A stretch of DNA of 61,710 nt from Acidobacteriaceae bacterium (GTDB lineage Bacteria; Acidobacteriota; Terriglobia; Terriglobales; Acidobacteriaceae): positions 53,149 through 114,858 of the forward strand of contig PMSQ01000090.1 in the NCBI GenBank assembly GCA_003168355.1, given 5' to 3'. A program made the position numbers and the translations under genes. The notes below the pieces were generated by a model. It did no database searches. It had not been told where the DNA came from and saw nothing but the letters and a program-made list of their open reading frames with translations. This document shows, one piece after another, positions 45,376-54,700 of this stretch (positions are counted from its first letter, which is position 1; every line of letters begins with the position of its first letter).

Positions 45376-46908
45376 TCAGCCCGCGACCGCCTTCTGCTTG
45401 GGCGCTGGCCTTCCTGCTAACCGCGCTTCCACTTCCTTCACCGCGCGCTGTGCCGCAAGAATGCCCCCATTGGTGGTCGACTCCGGGCCCTCGGAATCTG
45501 TATTAGCGAAAAACACGCGGTCCAGAGGTTGGCGCACCAGCGGCTGAACCTGTGTGTATAGCCCAGGCGTGGACATATACAAAGGATGTCCTCGCCGGTA
45601 AATGTGTACTTCGATCGGATCGACGTTCAATCCCGGCATCAGCTTCTGGAAGTCGCTCAGCACGTTGGCTGCGACCTTGCGCGCCCCGGCTTCGTTTAAC
45701 AGATAGCCCCGATTTTCTTCCGGCATCGGTGTGTAGCAGCTGAGAATGTTGAACTTTTGCTGATAGCCCGGTTGCTTCTGAATGACCCAGTCGGCAACAA
45801 TGACATCGGTAAAGGCGTTGCCGGGGCACCACGTGTCGTAGCCGTGATTGAACACCGGCTTATCGAAAATAAGATTCACCACCGGGTACGGAATGTAGCG
45901 AATCTGGTGCATGGCGTCGCTCTGTTTGTCGGGCAGACTGTCGACGATGCGGCGCGTGATGAACTTGGGCGTCGCCATGATCACGGCCTTGGCTGCAACC
46001 GTCTTCAATTCGCCTCCCAGCATGTAGGTCACCTGCACTTCTTCTTTTTCGGAGACTACAGCCACGGTGGTCGCGCCCGTTTGCATGCGGTCTTTGTGCG
46101 GCTGCAAAATTTCCGCCAGCTTTTTCGTGATCGCGCCCAACCCCCCGGGCCACGTGTAACGATCGTCTTTCGCGCTCTCTTCGGCCATGTCTTGCAATGC
46201 AAAAATCGCCACGCTTGCAGCCGTGTCCTCGCTGGCTGCGCCCCAGTTCGATGGCCCGAAGTTATCCCACCACTGCTTGAGTTCTTCCGGATACCCCTTC
46301 ACAAAATCGGAAAATGGTTTGTCGAGGAATTCTTTGCCGCCCTTCTCCACATCAATCGCGAGCATTTCCTTCTTGAACTTCTTGAAGCTCTCGCGAACCG
46401 GCGCAGGATAGGGCAGTTTATTGAGGCCGTCGCCCCAGGTATCCAGGACCAATTCACCCCGAATGATGCTCGCGTCTGAGTTATCGACCGGCAGCGGTTC
46501 CAGGCCGATTTCTTTCGAGAAGGCGTAAGCGTGTTCGTCCTTGGTTAAGAAGGCTGATCCTGTAGCATAGATGCTGCCCTCATACTCCATCCCATACGCA
46601 TTACCGCCCCAGTGCGGTTCTTTTTCCAACAGAAGAAAATCGCGGTGCCGCAAACGATAAGCCGCCGTCAACCCGCTGACGCCGCCGCCGACGATCACTA
46701 CGTCATGCCGCGCCGAGACCGGAGGTCGCGTGAACACTTTGCCGTCGCGCACTTGATGGCAGATTCGGTTGTCCTCACCATCTACATCTGCGCCGTGACT
46801 TTTCTGCGCATCGCCCGTCTGCGCCACCAGCGAAAGATCGATGGGACATCCCGCCGTTACCGCCCCCGCAACCACAAACTTGATGAAGTCCCTGCGATTT
46901 GCACTCAC
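45376..46908 (-). CDS. Tat-exported FAD-dependent amine-oxidase-like oxidoreductase
   Basis: This 510-aa protein has a twin-arginine signal (RRDFIKFVVAGAV) and a Cys after TAG (residue 21) that might be lipidated. The mature protein starts with the FAD-binding Rossmann motif DVVIVGGGVSGLTAAYRLRH, then LLEKEPHWGGNAYG, the order seen in flavin amine oxidases and phytoene-desaturase-like enzymes. A C-terminal RVFFANTDSEGPESTTNGGI segment completes the FAD site. It is the last gene of the Pot operon, its start overlapping potC by four bases. It may oxidise an amine, possibly a polyamine, on the periplasmic side. A catalytic Lys or Tyr could not be assigned, so the substrate is inference. Confidence 0.78.
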   Translation of the reverse strand: MSANRRDFIKFVVAGAVTAGCPIDLSLVAQTGDAQKSHGADVDGEDNRICHQVRDGKVFTRPPVSARHDVVIVGGGVSGLTAAYRLRHRDFLLLEKEPHWGGNAYGMEYEGSIYATGSAFLTKDEHAYAFSKEIGLEPLPVDNSDASIIRGELVLDTWGDGLNKLPYPAPVRESFKKFKKEMLAIDVEKGGKEFLDKPFSDFVKGYPEELKQWWDNFGPSNWGAASEDTAASVAIFALQDMAEESAKDDRYTWPGGLGAITKKLAEILQPHKDRMQTGATTVAVVSEKEEVQVTYMLGGELKTVAAKAVIMATPKFITRRIVDSLPDKQSDAMHQIRYIPYPVVNLIFDKPVFNHGYDTWCPGNAFTDVIVADWVIQKQPGYQQKFNILSCYTPMPEENRGYLLNEAGARKVAANVLSDFQKLMPGLNVDPIEVHIYRRGHPLYMSTPGLYTQVQPLVRQPLDRVFFANTDSEGPESTTNGGILAAQRAVKEVEARLAGRPAPKQKAVAG

Positions 46909-47729
46909 CTTGTTCCTCCCTCCGCGGCGCTTTCGCCGCGCACCCGCAAGCGGTACCAGAACACGATCGCCACCAGTGAAAACACGAAAATAATGGTCGA
47001 CACCGCGTTGATCTCGGGCGTGATGCCCCGCCGCAGCCGTCCCCAGATTTCCAGAGGCAGCGTGTTGTCGCGCCCGATCAGAAAGAAGCTCACCGCAATC
47101 TCGTCCATCGACAGTGTGAAGATCAGCAACGCCGCACCGATAATCGGCAGCTTTAGATTCGGCACGGTGATGCGCCAGAATGTCTGCCAGTAATTTGCTC
47201 CGAGATCAAGAGAAGCCTCTTCCTGCGCCCGGTCCAGCTTCTGCAACCCCGCGAAAACTTCCGTCGTTGCCACGGAGATCAGCGCGGTCCCATGTCCGAG
47301 AACAATCGTCATCAAGCTGAGCTTCGTTCCCATTACGTTGAACAACATGAGCAGCGAGAGCCCCGTGATAATTCCCGGAAGGATTAGCGGCAGCAGCACT
47401 AATCGCCGAAACAGCGTCTTCCCGGGAAATTGCGCTCGGTCCAGCGCCAGAGCCGCCGGCACTCCGAAGGTCAGCGAAATCACCATCGCCGCAAAAGCCA
47501 CCTCCAGGCTATTGAGCACCGAATCCCAGATCGGACGGTCCGCGAACAGCGTGCGATACCAGTCGAGCGTCAGATGATGCGGCGGGAATCCGCCCACACC
47601 CTCTCCATTGAACGAATAAAGGATAAGAACGGCAATCGGCAAATAGAGAAACGCAAACACCGCTGCGGAATGGACGAACAACCAGCGTGAGCCAGAGACA
47701 AGTTTTGCGTCGCTCACGAGAAGCTCCAT
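46905..47729 (-). CDS. potC: Spermidine/putrescine ABC transporter permease (PotC type)
   Basis: This 274-aa inner-membrane permease has six predicted helices. The opening FLYLPIAVLILYSFNGEGVG matches PotC. The EAA loop is EEASLDLGANYWQTFWRITV, which contacts the ATPase. LSMDEIAVSFFLIGRDNTLP is also typical. It overlaps potB by 16 bases upstream and the oxidoreductase by four downstream, so all are one transcript. Substrate class (polyamine or related amine) is set by similarity and by the PotD partner; exact substrate is unknown. Confidence 0.9.
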   Translation of the reverse strand: MELLVSDAKLVSGSRWLFVHSAAVFAFLYLPIAVLILYSFNGEGVGGFPPHHLTLDWYRTLFADRPIWDSVLNSLEVAFAAMVISLTFGVPAALALDRAQFPGKTLFRRLVLLPLILPGIITGLSLLMLFNVMGTKLSLMTIVLGHGTALISVATTEVFAGLQKLDRAQEEASLDLGANYWQTFWRITVPNLKLPIIGAALLIFTLSMDEIAVSFFLIGRDNTLPLEIWGRLRRGITPEINAVSTIIFVFSLVAIVFWYRLRVRGESAAEGGTR

Positions 47730-48562
47730 TTCTTTTCCAGGCGTTCCGAGAAAACCAGCAGGCTCACCACCAGCAGCAGCATGCAGAACGAAATTGCCGC
47801 GCCCAGGGGCCAGTTGTAAGCCGCGCCAAACAGGCTTACCACGATGTTTGAAATCATGATGCCGCTCGGCCCACCCAGCAGCAGCGGCGCAAGAAAATCA
47901 CCCAGGCTCAGCACGAAAGCGAATGTCGCTCCCGCAACTACGCCCGGAATCGAGAGCGGGAAAATCACCTTCCAGAACGTTTGCCCCGGAGTTGCGCCCA
48001 GATCATGCGATGCTTCCACCAGATTGCGCGGAATGTGCTCCAGCGCCGCGTAAATCGGCAGAAACGCGAACGGCGTATAAATATGGGTCAGCGTCAACAC
48101 CACGGCAAATGGGCTGTATAGCAGGAACTCCAGCGGATGCTTCGTCAGGTGCACATACTGCAGCAGAGTATTCAGCACGCCGGTCGAGCCCAGAATCGTC
48201 TTCCACGCATAAGCACGAACCAGGTAGCTGACCCACAGCGGGATGATCACCAACTGATACAGCAGATCTTTTTTATTGCCCGCATAAAAAGAAAGAAAAT
48301 AGGCCAGCGGATACCCCAGCACCAACGAGAAGATCGTCACCCGCGCGGCAATCCACATCGAGCGCAGCAGCGTCTGCCAGTAAACATCAACTCGCAAGAG
48401 CTCGCCGTAGTTCGCGAAATTCCACGAATGCACGATCGTCTGCGACTCAGACACCGACCAGAAGCTGTAGCAGAACATCAGCAAATACGGCAGCAGCAGA
48501 AATACCGTCACCCACACCAGAGGGGGCAACGTCACCGCCGCTTTGTAAGCTCGAGAAAACAT
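47714..48562 (-). CDS. potB: Spermidine/putrescine ABC transporter permease (PotB type)
   Basis: This 282-aa permease starts MFSRAYKAAVTLPPLVWVTV and has six helices. The EAA motif is LVEASHDLGATPGQTFWKVI, and GPSGIMISNIVVSLFGAAYN is typical of PotB. The true start is the ATG at 48562, which shares its A with the potA stop (TGATG). The open frame continues upstream to 48859 inside potA, but that extension is Arg/Gly-rich and unconserved. With PotC it forms the membrane channel. Confidence 0.9.
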   Translation of the reverse strand: MFSRAYKAAVTLPPLVWVTVFLLLPYLLMFCYSFWSVSESQTIVHSWNFANYGELLRVDVYWQTLLRSMWIAARVTIFSLVLGYPLAYFLSFYAGNKKDLLYQLVIIPLWVSYLVRAYAWKTILGSTGVLNTLLQYVHLTKHPLEFLLYSPFAVVLTLTHIYTPFAFLPIYAALEHIPRNLVEASHDLGATPGQTFWKVIFPLSIPGVVAGATFAFVLSLGDFLAPLLLGGPSGIMISNIVVSLFGAAYNWPLGAAISFCMLLLVVSLLVFSERLEKKWSFS

Positions 48563-49671
48563 CAGATTCTTTCCGGAGACTCGCGCACCAGCCCTGCATC
48601 GGTCGGAGAGAATTCCAGTTCGACCGCGTCCAGAGGTCCGCCGCTGCCCGGAGTCCGCACCACCAGCATCATTCCATCGCCGCATTCCACGCGAATCAAC
48701 TCCGTAGCCCCATGAAATGCCTGGTGTCGAACTGTCCCGCGAACGCGCACTCTCCCGGCCGTCGCCACATTCCCCGCGGCCAGCCGAATATTTTCCGGGC
48801 GCAGCGAAAACAGAGCCGGACCATCCGGAAGCGCGGCCGGCCAAGTCAGGAGACCGCAACGCACCACTCCTCCCCGCACTTCGCCCTTCAACAGATTCGT
48901 GTGTCCAATAAACTGCGCCGCATAAGCGGTTGCAGGCCGGCCATAAATTTCCCGCGGCGTGGCCACCTGCTCCAGTTCACCCGACCGCAGCAATGCGATC
49001 CGGTCCGACATCACCATCGCCTCTTCCTGATCGTGGGTGACGAAGATGAACGAAATGCCAACCTCGCGCTGCAGTGACTTCAGTTCCACCTGCATCTGTC
49101 GCCGCAAGTTCGCGTCCAGCGCGGAAAGCGGCTCGTCCAGCAGCAGCAGCCGCGGTCGGTTCACCAGCGCCCGCGCCAGCGCGATCCGCTGCTGTTGTCC
49201 TCCGCTGATTCTCGAGGGCTTCGACTTCGCGTGCGCCGACATCTTCACCTTCTCCAGTGCTTCCCCCACCCGGGATACAATCTCCGCCTCGGGCCTTTTC
49301 GCCACACGCAATCCGTACGCCACGTTTTGTTCCACGGTAAGGTGAGGAAACAAGGCATAACTCTGGAACACCGTGTTCACGCGGCGACGGTAAGGCGGTT
49401 GGCGGTCCAATCGCTCCTCACCCATCCACAACTCGCCCGCACTCGCCGTCTCAAAGCCCGCGATGATCCGGAGCAGCGTCGTCTTCCCTGACCCGCTTTC
49501 GCCGAGAATGGTGAGAAACTCTCCTTCGGCAACATCAAGAGAAATATCCCGCAACACAACATTCTTGCCAAAACTCTTGGCGACATTCTGAATCCTGAGC
49601 AACGGTGCTCTCCCCGCAGCACCCTCAGCTGTAGTCCTCACAACAATCTCGGAATTGGTCGTCAATCCCAC
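48562..49671 (-). CDS. potA: Spermidine/putrescine ABC transporter ATPase (PotA type)
   Basis: This 369-aa ATPase of the import complex has Walker A GESGSGKTT near 57, Q-loop VFQSYALFPHLT, signature ISGGQQQR, Walker B LLLLDEPLSALD and H-loop FVTHDQEEA. A C-terminal TOBE-like domain (LLKGEVRGGVVRCGLLTWPA, then FSLRPENIRLA) matches PotA/CysA-type ATPases. The start is a GTG at 49671. It lies 56 bases after potD and its stop overlaps the potB start. Confidence 0.92.
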   Translation of the reverse strand: MGLTTNSEIVVRTTAEGAAGRAPLLRIQNVAKSFGKNVVLRDISLDVAEGEFLTILGESGSGKTTLLRIIAGFETASAGELWMGEERLDRQPPYRRRVNTVFQSYALFPHLTVEQNVAYGLRVAKRPEAEIVSRVGEALEKVKMSAHAKSKPSRISGGQQQRIALARALVNRPRLLLLDEPLSALDANLRRQMQVELKSLQREVGISFIFVTHDQEEAMVMSDRIALLRSGELEQVATPREIYGRPATAYAAQFIGHTNLLKGEVRGGVVRCGLLTWPAALPDGPALFSLRPENIRLAAGNVATAGRVRVRGTVRHQAFHGATELIRVECGDGMMLVVRTPGSGGPLDAVELEFSPTDAGLVRESPERI

Positions 49672-49727
49672 GTCTTCACTACTCCTTATCTAAGTCGAAG
49701 CCCCAAGCCCGAAAGCCGAAGCCGGCT

Positions 49728-50792
49728 CTATTGCGCGGCTTTCACTTCGTTCCAAATCTCGTTGTACTTGGCGCGCCGCGGCACGTTCTGCCAGAAATAA
49801 AGCCGCTTTTGGTAGTTGTCCACGTCATCCAGATGCAGGTTTTTCACTTCTTCCGGTGTCATGAACCGCGCTGCCTGCGGGTTCGCCGGCGTGTATCCGG
49901 TCACGTCCGTCACCTTCTTCTGGGTTTGCGCCTCAATCATGTACTCCAGAAATTCGTGGGCCAGATCCTTATTCTCGCTCCCCGCCGTAATCATCAGGTG
50001 ATCGATCCATCCGGTTGTGTTCTCCTTCGGAATCGTTTCACCCACCGGGAAGTTGATCTTGCGCAGTTGATTAGTCATCAGCGGCCATCCCATGGCCGCT
50101 ACCACTTCGTGATTCTGAAAAAGATTCGTCAACTCCCCACCCGTCGACCACATCTTGCGGATATTCGGTTTCAATTCCAGCAACTTCTTTTTCACCGCCT
50201 CAAGCTGTTCGTCGGTCAAGTTGTAAAGCTGCGACGGATCGGGTTTGTCGTAGCCCAGAACCTGAGCCGCCAGGTAGACCGTCGAGAGATCGTCCCACAC
50301 CGAAATCCTTCCTTTGTACTTCGGGTCCCACAGCACGTTCCAGCTATCCGGAGCCTGCGCAAAAACCGTGGCGTCGTAAATCAGCGGGTCCGGCCCCCAC
50401 ATGAACGGAACTCCATACACCTGGCCCTTCACCCGCACCAGCGGCAGGGAAGTGAGCTGCGGAGAGAGTTGTCCATAACCCGGAATCTTCGATAAATCCA
50501 GCGGAGCCGCCAGGCCCGCCGCTGCAATCGACGTGGCCACATCGCTCGAGGGCGAGATTACGTCGTAGTTTCCGGCGCTGCCTCCGCGGAGCTTGGCCAC
50601 CAGTTCATCGCTCGATCCCATGTAGGACGCCGAAACTTTGCAATGATGCTGCTCTTCGAAAGCCTTGACGAATGAAGGATCCGCATAGCCTTCCCACACC
50701 AGCAGATTTAGTGTGGGAATTTTCTTCGAGCACGAAACGGCGAACACCGTCACTGTCAGGAGTACCAACCAAACCGATAGTCGTGCCTTCAT
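49728..50792 (-). CDS. potD: Spermidine/putrescine-binding lipoprotein (PotD type)
   Basis: This 354-aa periplasmic binding protein has a lipoprotein signal ending VSCSKK. The mature part starts LNLLVWEGYADPSFVKAFEE, typical of PotD/PotF. Also present are YDVISPSSDVATSIAAAGL, VYGVPFMWGPDPLIYDATVF, WNVLWDPKYKGRISVWDD, and GWPLMTNQLR with VGETIPKENTTGWIDHLMIT. These cover the ligand cleft, including the aromatic and acidic residues that hold amines. GGAGG sits five bases before the ATG. It is the first transporter gene, 25 bases after the regulator. Putrescine, spermidine or related amine binding is inferred. Confidence 0.9.
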   Translation of the reverse strand: MKARLSVWLVLLTVTVFAVSCSKKIPTLNLLVWEGYADPSFVKAFEEQHHCKVSASYMGSSDELVAKLRGGSAGNYDVISPSSDVATSIAAAGLAAPLDLSKIPGYGQLSPQLTSLPLVRVKGQVYGVPFMWGPDPLIYDATVFAQAPDSWNVLWDPKYKGRISVWDDLSTVYLAAQVLGYDKPDPSQLYNLTDEQLEAVKKKLLELKPNIRKMWSTGGELTNLFQNHEVVAAMGWPLMTNQLRKINFPVGETIPKENTTGWIDHLMITAGSENKDLAHEFLEYMIEAQTQKKVTDVTGYTPANPQAARFMTPEEVKNLHLDDVDNYQKRLYFWQNVPRRAKYNEIWNEVKAAQ

Positions 50793-50817
50793 CGTTCCTC
50801 CAGTTACAGCCGTTCCG

Positions 50818-51618
50818 CTAGAACGTGGGCGGCGTATTTACCCACAGCACCCAGGTTTCCGCCCGCCGTGGATTTTTCCAGTGATGCGGGGTCGCGCTCT
50901 CAAAATAAAAGCTGTCGCCAACCTTCAGCCGGTATTCTTCTTTTTCTAGCGTAATCGCCAGCTCTCCGCGCAACACGTAGAGAAACTCCTCTCCCTCGTG
51001 CGAGTAAGAGTCGCCGCTGCCTGCTCCGGGCGCCACCCGAAACAGATGCGGCTCCATCACCGTGTTTCCCCAGGCCAGCAACTCCATCCGTACACCGGGG
51101 CCGGCTTCCAGCACTTTTCTTTGTTTCGGACGAACCTGCCGGCTCCTTGCGCCGGTCGCGTCAAAAAAATCCAGAATATTGGTTTTGTAAAATCGCGCCA
51201 GCTTGCGCAGCGTGCCCACCGACCCGCTCATCTGCGACCGCTCCAGCGCACTCAGGAATCCCACCGAGATGCCCACGGTTCGCGCCACCTGCGCCAGGGA
51301 CAGTTTCCGCTTGGCCCGCAACTGCCGCAAATGCGAGCCAATCGCCCCCGCGCTCCCATCCGCCGCCGGGCGCACCCGCCCTTCCCGCCGCAGCAGTTCG
51401 ACAATCGCAGGCGCGTTCAGCCCGCGCACTTTCCTTAAGAATCGCGCCCGCTTCAACAGTTGGAGGTCATCCGCTGTGTAGAGCCGGTACTTGCTCTCCG
51501 TGCGCCGCGGCCGCGTAAGTCCCAGGCTTTCCCACGACCGGATCACCGACGGCGAGACCCCCACCCGCCGCGCCACATCTCCGATCTTCAAGTAAGGTCC
51601 CGAGGCGGTTGAATTCAT
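50818..51618 (-). CDS. MerR-XRE-cupin fusion transcriptional regulator
   Basis: This 266-aa protein has three domains: a MerR-type winged HTH (about 9-80; LKIGDVARRVGVSPSVIRSW, YRLYTADDLQLLKRARF), an XRE-type HTH (about 96-152; LRQLRAKRKLSLAQVARTVG, ISVGFLSALERSQMSGSVGT), and a C-terminal cupin (about 178-262; SYSHEGEEFLYVLRGELAIT, then SFYFESATPHHWKNP). XRE plus cupin is the architecture of E. coli PuuR, the putrescine-responsive repressor; the added MerR domain is unusual. It is the first gene of the Pot operon and divergent from the TonB receptor gene, so it probably controls both by sensing a polyamine through the cupin. Confidence 0.9.
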   Translation of the reverse strand: MNSTASGPYLKIGDVARRVGVSPSVIRSWESLGLTRPRRTESKYRLYTADDLQLLKRARFLRKVRGLNAPAIVELLRREGRVRPAADGSAGAIGSHLRQLRAKRKLSLAQVARTVGISVGFLSALERSQMSGSVGTLRKLARFYKTNILDFFDATGARSRQVRPKQRKVLEAGPGVRMELLAWGNTVMEPHLFRVAPGAGSGDSYSHEGEEFLYVLRGELAITLEKEEYRLKVGDSFYFESATPHHWKNPRRAETWVLWVNTPPTF

Positions 51619-51697
51619 GACCTGTGGTCGCCCGATAAGAATTTTCTATGCAAGGCAGCGCTTTTTTTATCCTTGACAGCTTGCCACGCACTTCTCT

Positions 51698-51722
51698 AAC
51701 CTTGCGGGATTATAGCAAGGTT
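51698..51722. promoter_or_regulatory. Inverted repeat AACCTTGC-N9-GCAAGGTT, candidate operator
   Basis: Perfect 8-bp arms at 51698-51705 and 51715-51722 flank a 9-base spacer. The repeat sits in the 164-base divergent gap between the regulator (51618) and the TonB receptor start (51783). A further half-site GCAAGG occurs at 51650-51655, nearer the regulator. TTGACA at 51673-51678 could be a -35 element for the plus strand, although no good -10 lies at the right spacing. Confidence 0.55.
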
Positions 51723-51782
51723 GTGGCTGGACACAAGCTGTCGTTTTCGAGAAAAATTCTGCCGAAGATGCCTGGAGGTTCC

Positions 51783-54700
51783 ATGCCGTCACTGCGAGCC
51801 CGCTCGACCATGATGTGTCTGGGAACGGTTAGCTTCGTCATCGCGATCTCTCTTGTCGTCCCTACACTGCTTTGCGCGCAGGGTACCGGCGGCCGCATCC
51901 TGGGCCGCGTCGCCGATCCTTCGGGTGCCGTGATCGCTCATGTCAAGGTGACCGCAACCAACGAAGCTACGGGAGTGAGCCGCGGCGCCGAAACAAACGA
52001 TAGCGGAGACTACGTCTTTCCCGAAGTTCCCGTAGGTGTGTATACGCTCGACTTCGAGCTAACTGGTTTCAAAAAGGATCTTCGCCACGGCGTGACGCTC
52101 GAACTCAACCAGATCATCACCCTCAATATGCTGATGCAGATCGGCCAGACGCAGGAAGTCGTCGATGTGACCTCGGAAGCGCCGCTCGTCGATACCACCA
52201 GCACTCAACTCGGCGCCGTGGTCGATGACCGCACTGTGAGCCAGCTTCCTCTCAACTCTCGCGACACCTATCAATTCTTGCAGTTGCAGCCCGGTGTCAT
52301 GTCGACCGTCGGTTCTAACAACAGTCTCATATACGGCAGCGACAGCGCGGGCGCGGTTTCGGTGAATGGCGGCCGCGGGCGTTCCAACAATTTCAGCGTC
52401 AACGGCGGCGATGCGAATGACCTTTTCGTAAACTTGCCCACGGTGCAGCCCACCCCCGATAGCATTCAGGAATTCCGCGTCATCACCAATACTTTCGACG
52501 CTGAGTACGGACGCAATTCCGGTTCCGTAATCAACGTCGTGACCAAGTCCGGCACCAATCAGCTTCACGGCGACATTTATGAGTTTTTTCGCAATAAAGT
52601 CCTCAACGCTTCCAGCTACTGCTTCTCTCCTCCATGTGTTAAGCCCCAATTCAACCAGAATCAGTTCGGAGGAACCTTCGGCGGCCCTATCAAGAAAGAC
52701 CACACTTTCTTTTTTACATCCTATGAAGGCCGTCGCATCCGCCAGGGCATTCCGTCGCCTGTCGTCACTGTGCCCAGTGCTCAGGAAAGGCCGAGTGCCA
52801 CGCAGTCTTTCGCAGACTTTTCTGACCTAGGCAATCCTTTCGGGGGGGATCTCGCCAACTCGGCCCTGCTTTCTAACCGGCCCGGCTGTCAGGCCGCAGT
52901 GACCGCCGCGGGCGGGGGCATCCTGTCGGATGGCGTTGCCTACTCAAGTATTTTCCCCAATAACCAGATTCCCCTGGCCTGCATGGACGCGACCGCCGTA
53001 GACTTGCTTCAGTTCGTGCCTACTCCAACCACTGGCAACACTATCGAGACCGTTCCCACAGAAGCCATTCGCGGCGACCAACTCACCGTTAAAGTCGATC
53101 ACAAGATCAACGACAAGCAAAACCTCAGCATCTATTACTACTTTAATGACGACCGCACCCTGCAACCCTTTTCGTTTTTCGAACTGGCGGGCGCGAATGT
53201 TCCCGGCTTCGGTAGCATTGTTGCCGAACGTTTTCAGCAGTGGAACATCACCCACGATTGGACCCTCAGCAATAGCACGGTTAACGAATTTCACTTCACC
53301 TACAACCGTGAGGCTCAGTTGACGTTCCAGCACCCGCAGAATACGGAGCTTGTCCAGGATTCCTGTCCTTCGGCGCCATCCTGGCTCACCAGCGTCACCG
53401 GCGCGGTGCCGTGTTTCTCCGATGGCACGCCGGGCAATGCGACTGGCATTCACCCCGGCCTTGGTCCGACTCGTGAAGGTCTGCCATTTATTTCTGTGTC
53501 TGGCGGCTTTAGTCTGGGCAATAACTCCGAAGGAGAACTTCCCCAGGTCGGGAACTCGTTCCAATTTGCCGACAATCTCACGAAAGTTGTAGGCAACCAT
53601 ACCCTCAAGTTTGGTGTCGATGTTCGCCGCCAGCGCTTTGACCAGACCCTTTACTTCAACGTTTCCGGGGAACAGCTATTCTTTGGCGGTGGGCAGAACG
53701 ACACAGTCGCCAGCAACCCGGACGGATCGTCAAATCTATATCCCAACTACCTGCTCGGCCTTCCCGATCAATTTGGAGAAGGATCGGCCCAGTCTGAACA
53801 TGTGCGCAATACCGGCTTCTATCTGTTTGCGCAGGACAGTTGGAAGGTCAAACCGAATCTCACTCTGAACTACGGTTTGCGCTGGGAACTTAATACGCCG
53901 CTTGCCGATATCAGCCAACACGTGCAGACCTTCCGTCCCGGGCAAAGCAGCACCGTCTATCCCTGCGAGAATACAGCCAACACAGATTGTTCTTCGCAGA
54001 CGCCGATTGGACTGGTCGTCCCCGGCGACTCCGGTATTCAGCCAGGTCTGACTCAGACTTACTACAAGGCCTTCGCTCCGCGCATCGGGATCGCCTGGAG
54101 TCCCGGCAATTCCGGCAAAACCAGCTTTCGCGCCGGCTTCGGCATGTTCTACAACCCCATCGAGCAACTCGTACTCGAACAGTTCGGTGCCGAACCTCCT
54201 TTCGGCGGGAGCATTTTCCTCTCGGAGACTCAGTTCAACACTCCGTTTGTCACCCAGGACGCCAGCACAACCTACCCCAATCCTTTCAACGGCTTCATCA
54301 CTCCGACGAAAGGTACCGCCCAGGATTGGGCGCTCTTTGAACCCATTCTGCTCTACGGCGATTTCCAGCCGCACATGCGGGCGCAATATTCCGACCAGTA
54401 CAACTTCACTATTCAACGGGAGCTCTCGAAAGATACGAAGCTCGAGATCGCGTACGTTGGCTCCCAGGGTCATCGCTTGCTCGCCACGCATGACGTGAAC
54501 TACTCGAATCCGCAGACCTGCGTTGACATCAGCAATATCGCTGCGGCGAACCCCAATGCCGTCACGGATGGTTTCGGAGATCAGTCAACCTGCGGCCAGT
54601 TCGCGGAGGATGCCGAGTTTCAGGTGACCGTGCCCGCGGGCTACCCCGGTGGCTTCCATATGCCCAACGGTTCGGTTGTGCAGGGGACCGGACAAACTCT

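Noticed and set aside
48563-48859. N-terminal extension of potB
   Set aside because: Lies within potA in another frame; the TGATG junction and permease start at MFSRAYKAAV are typical.
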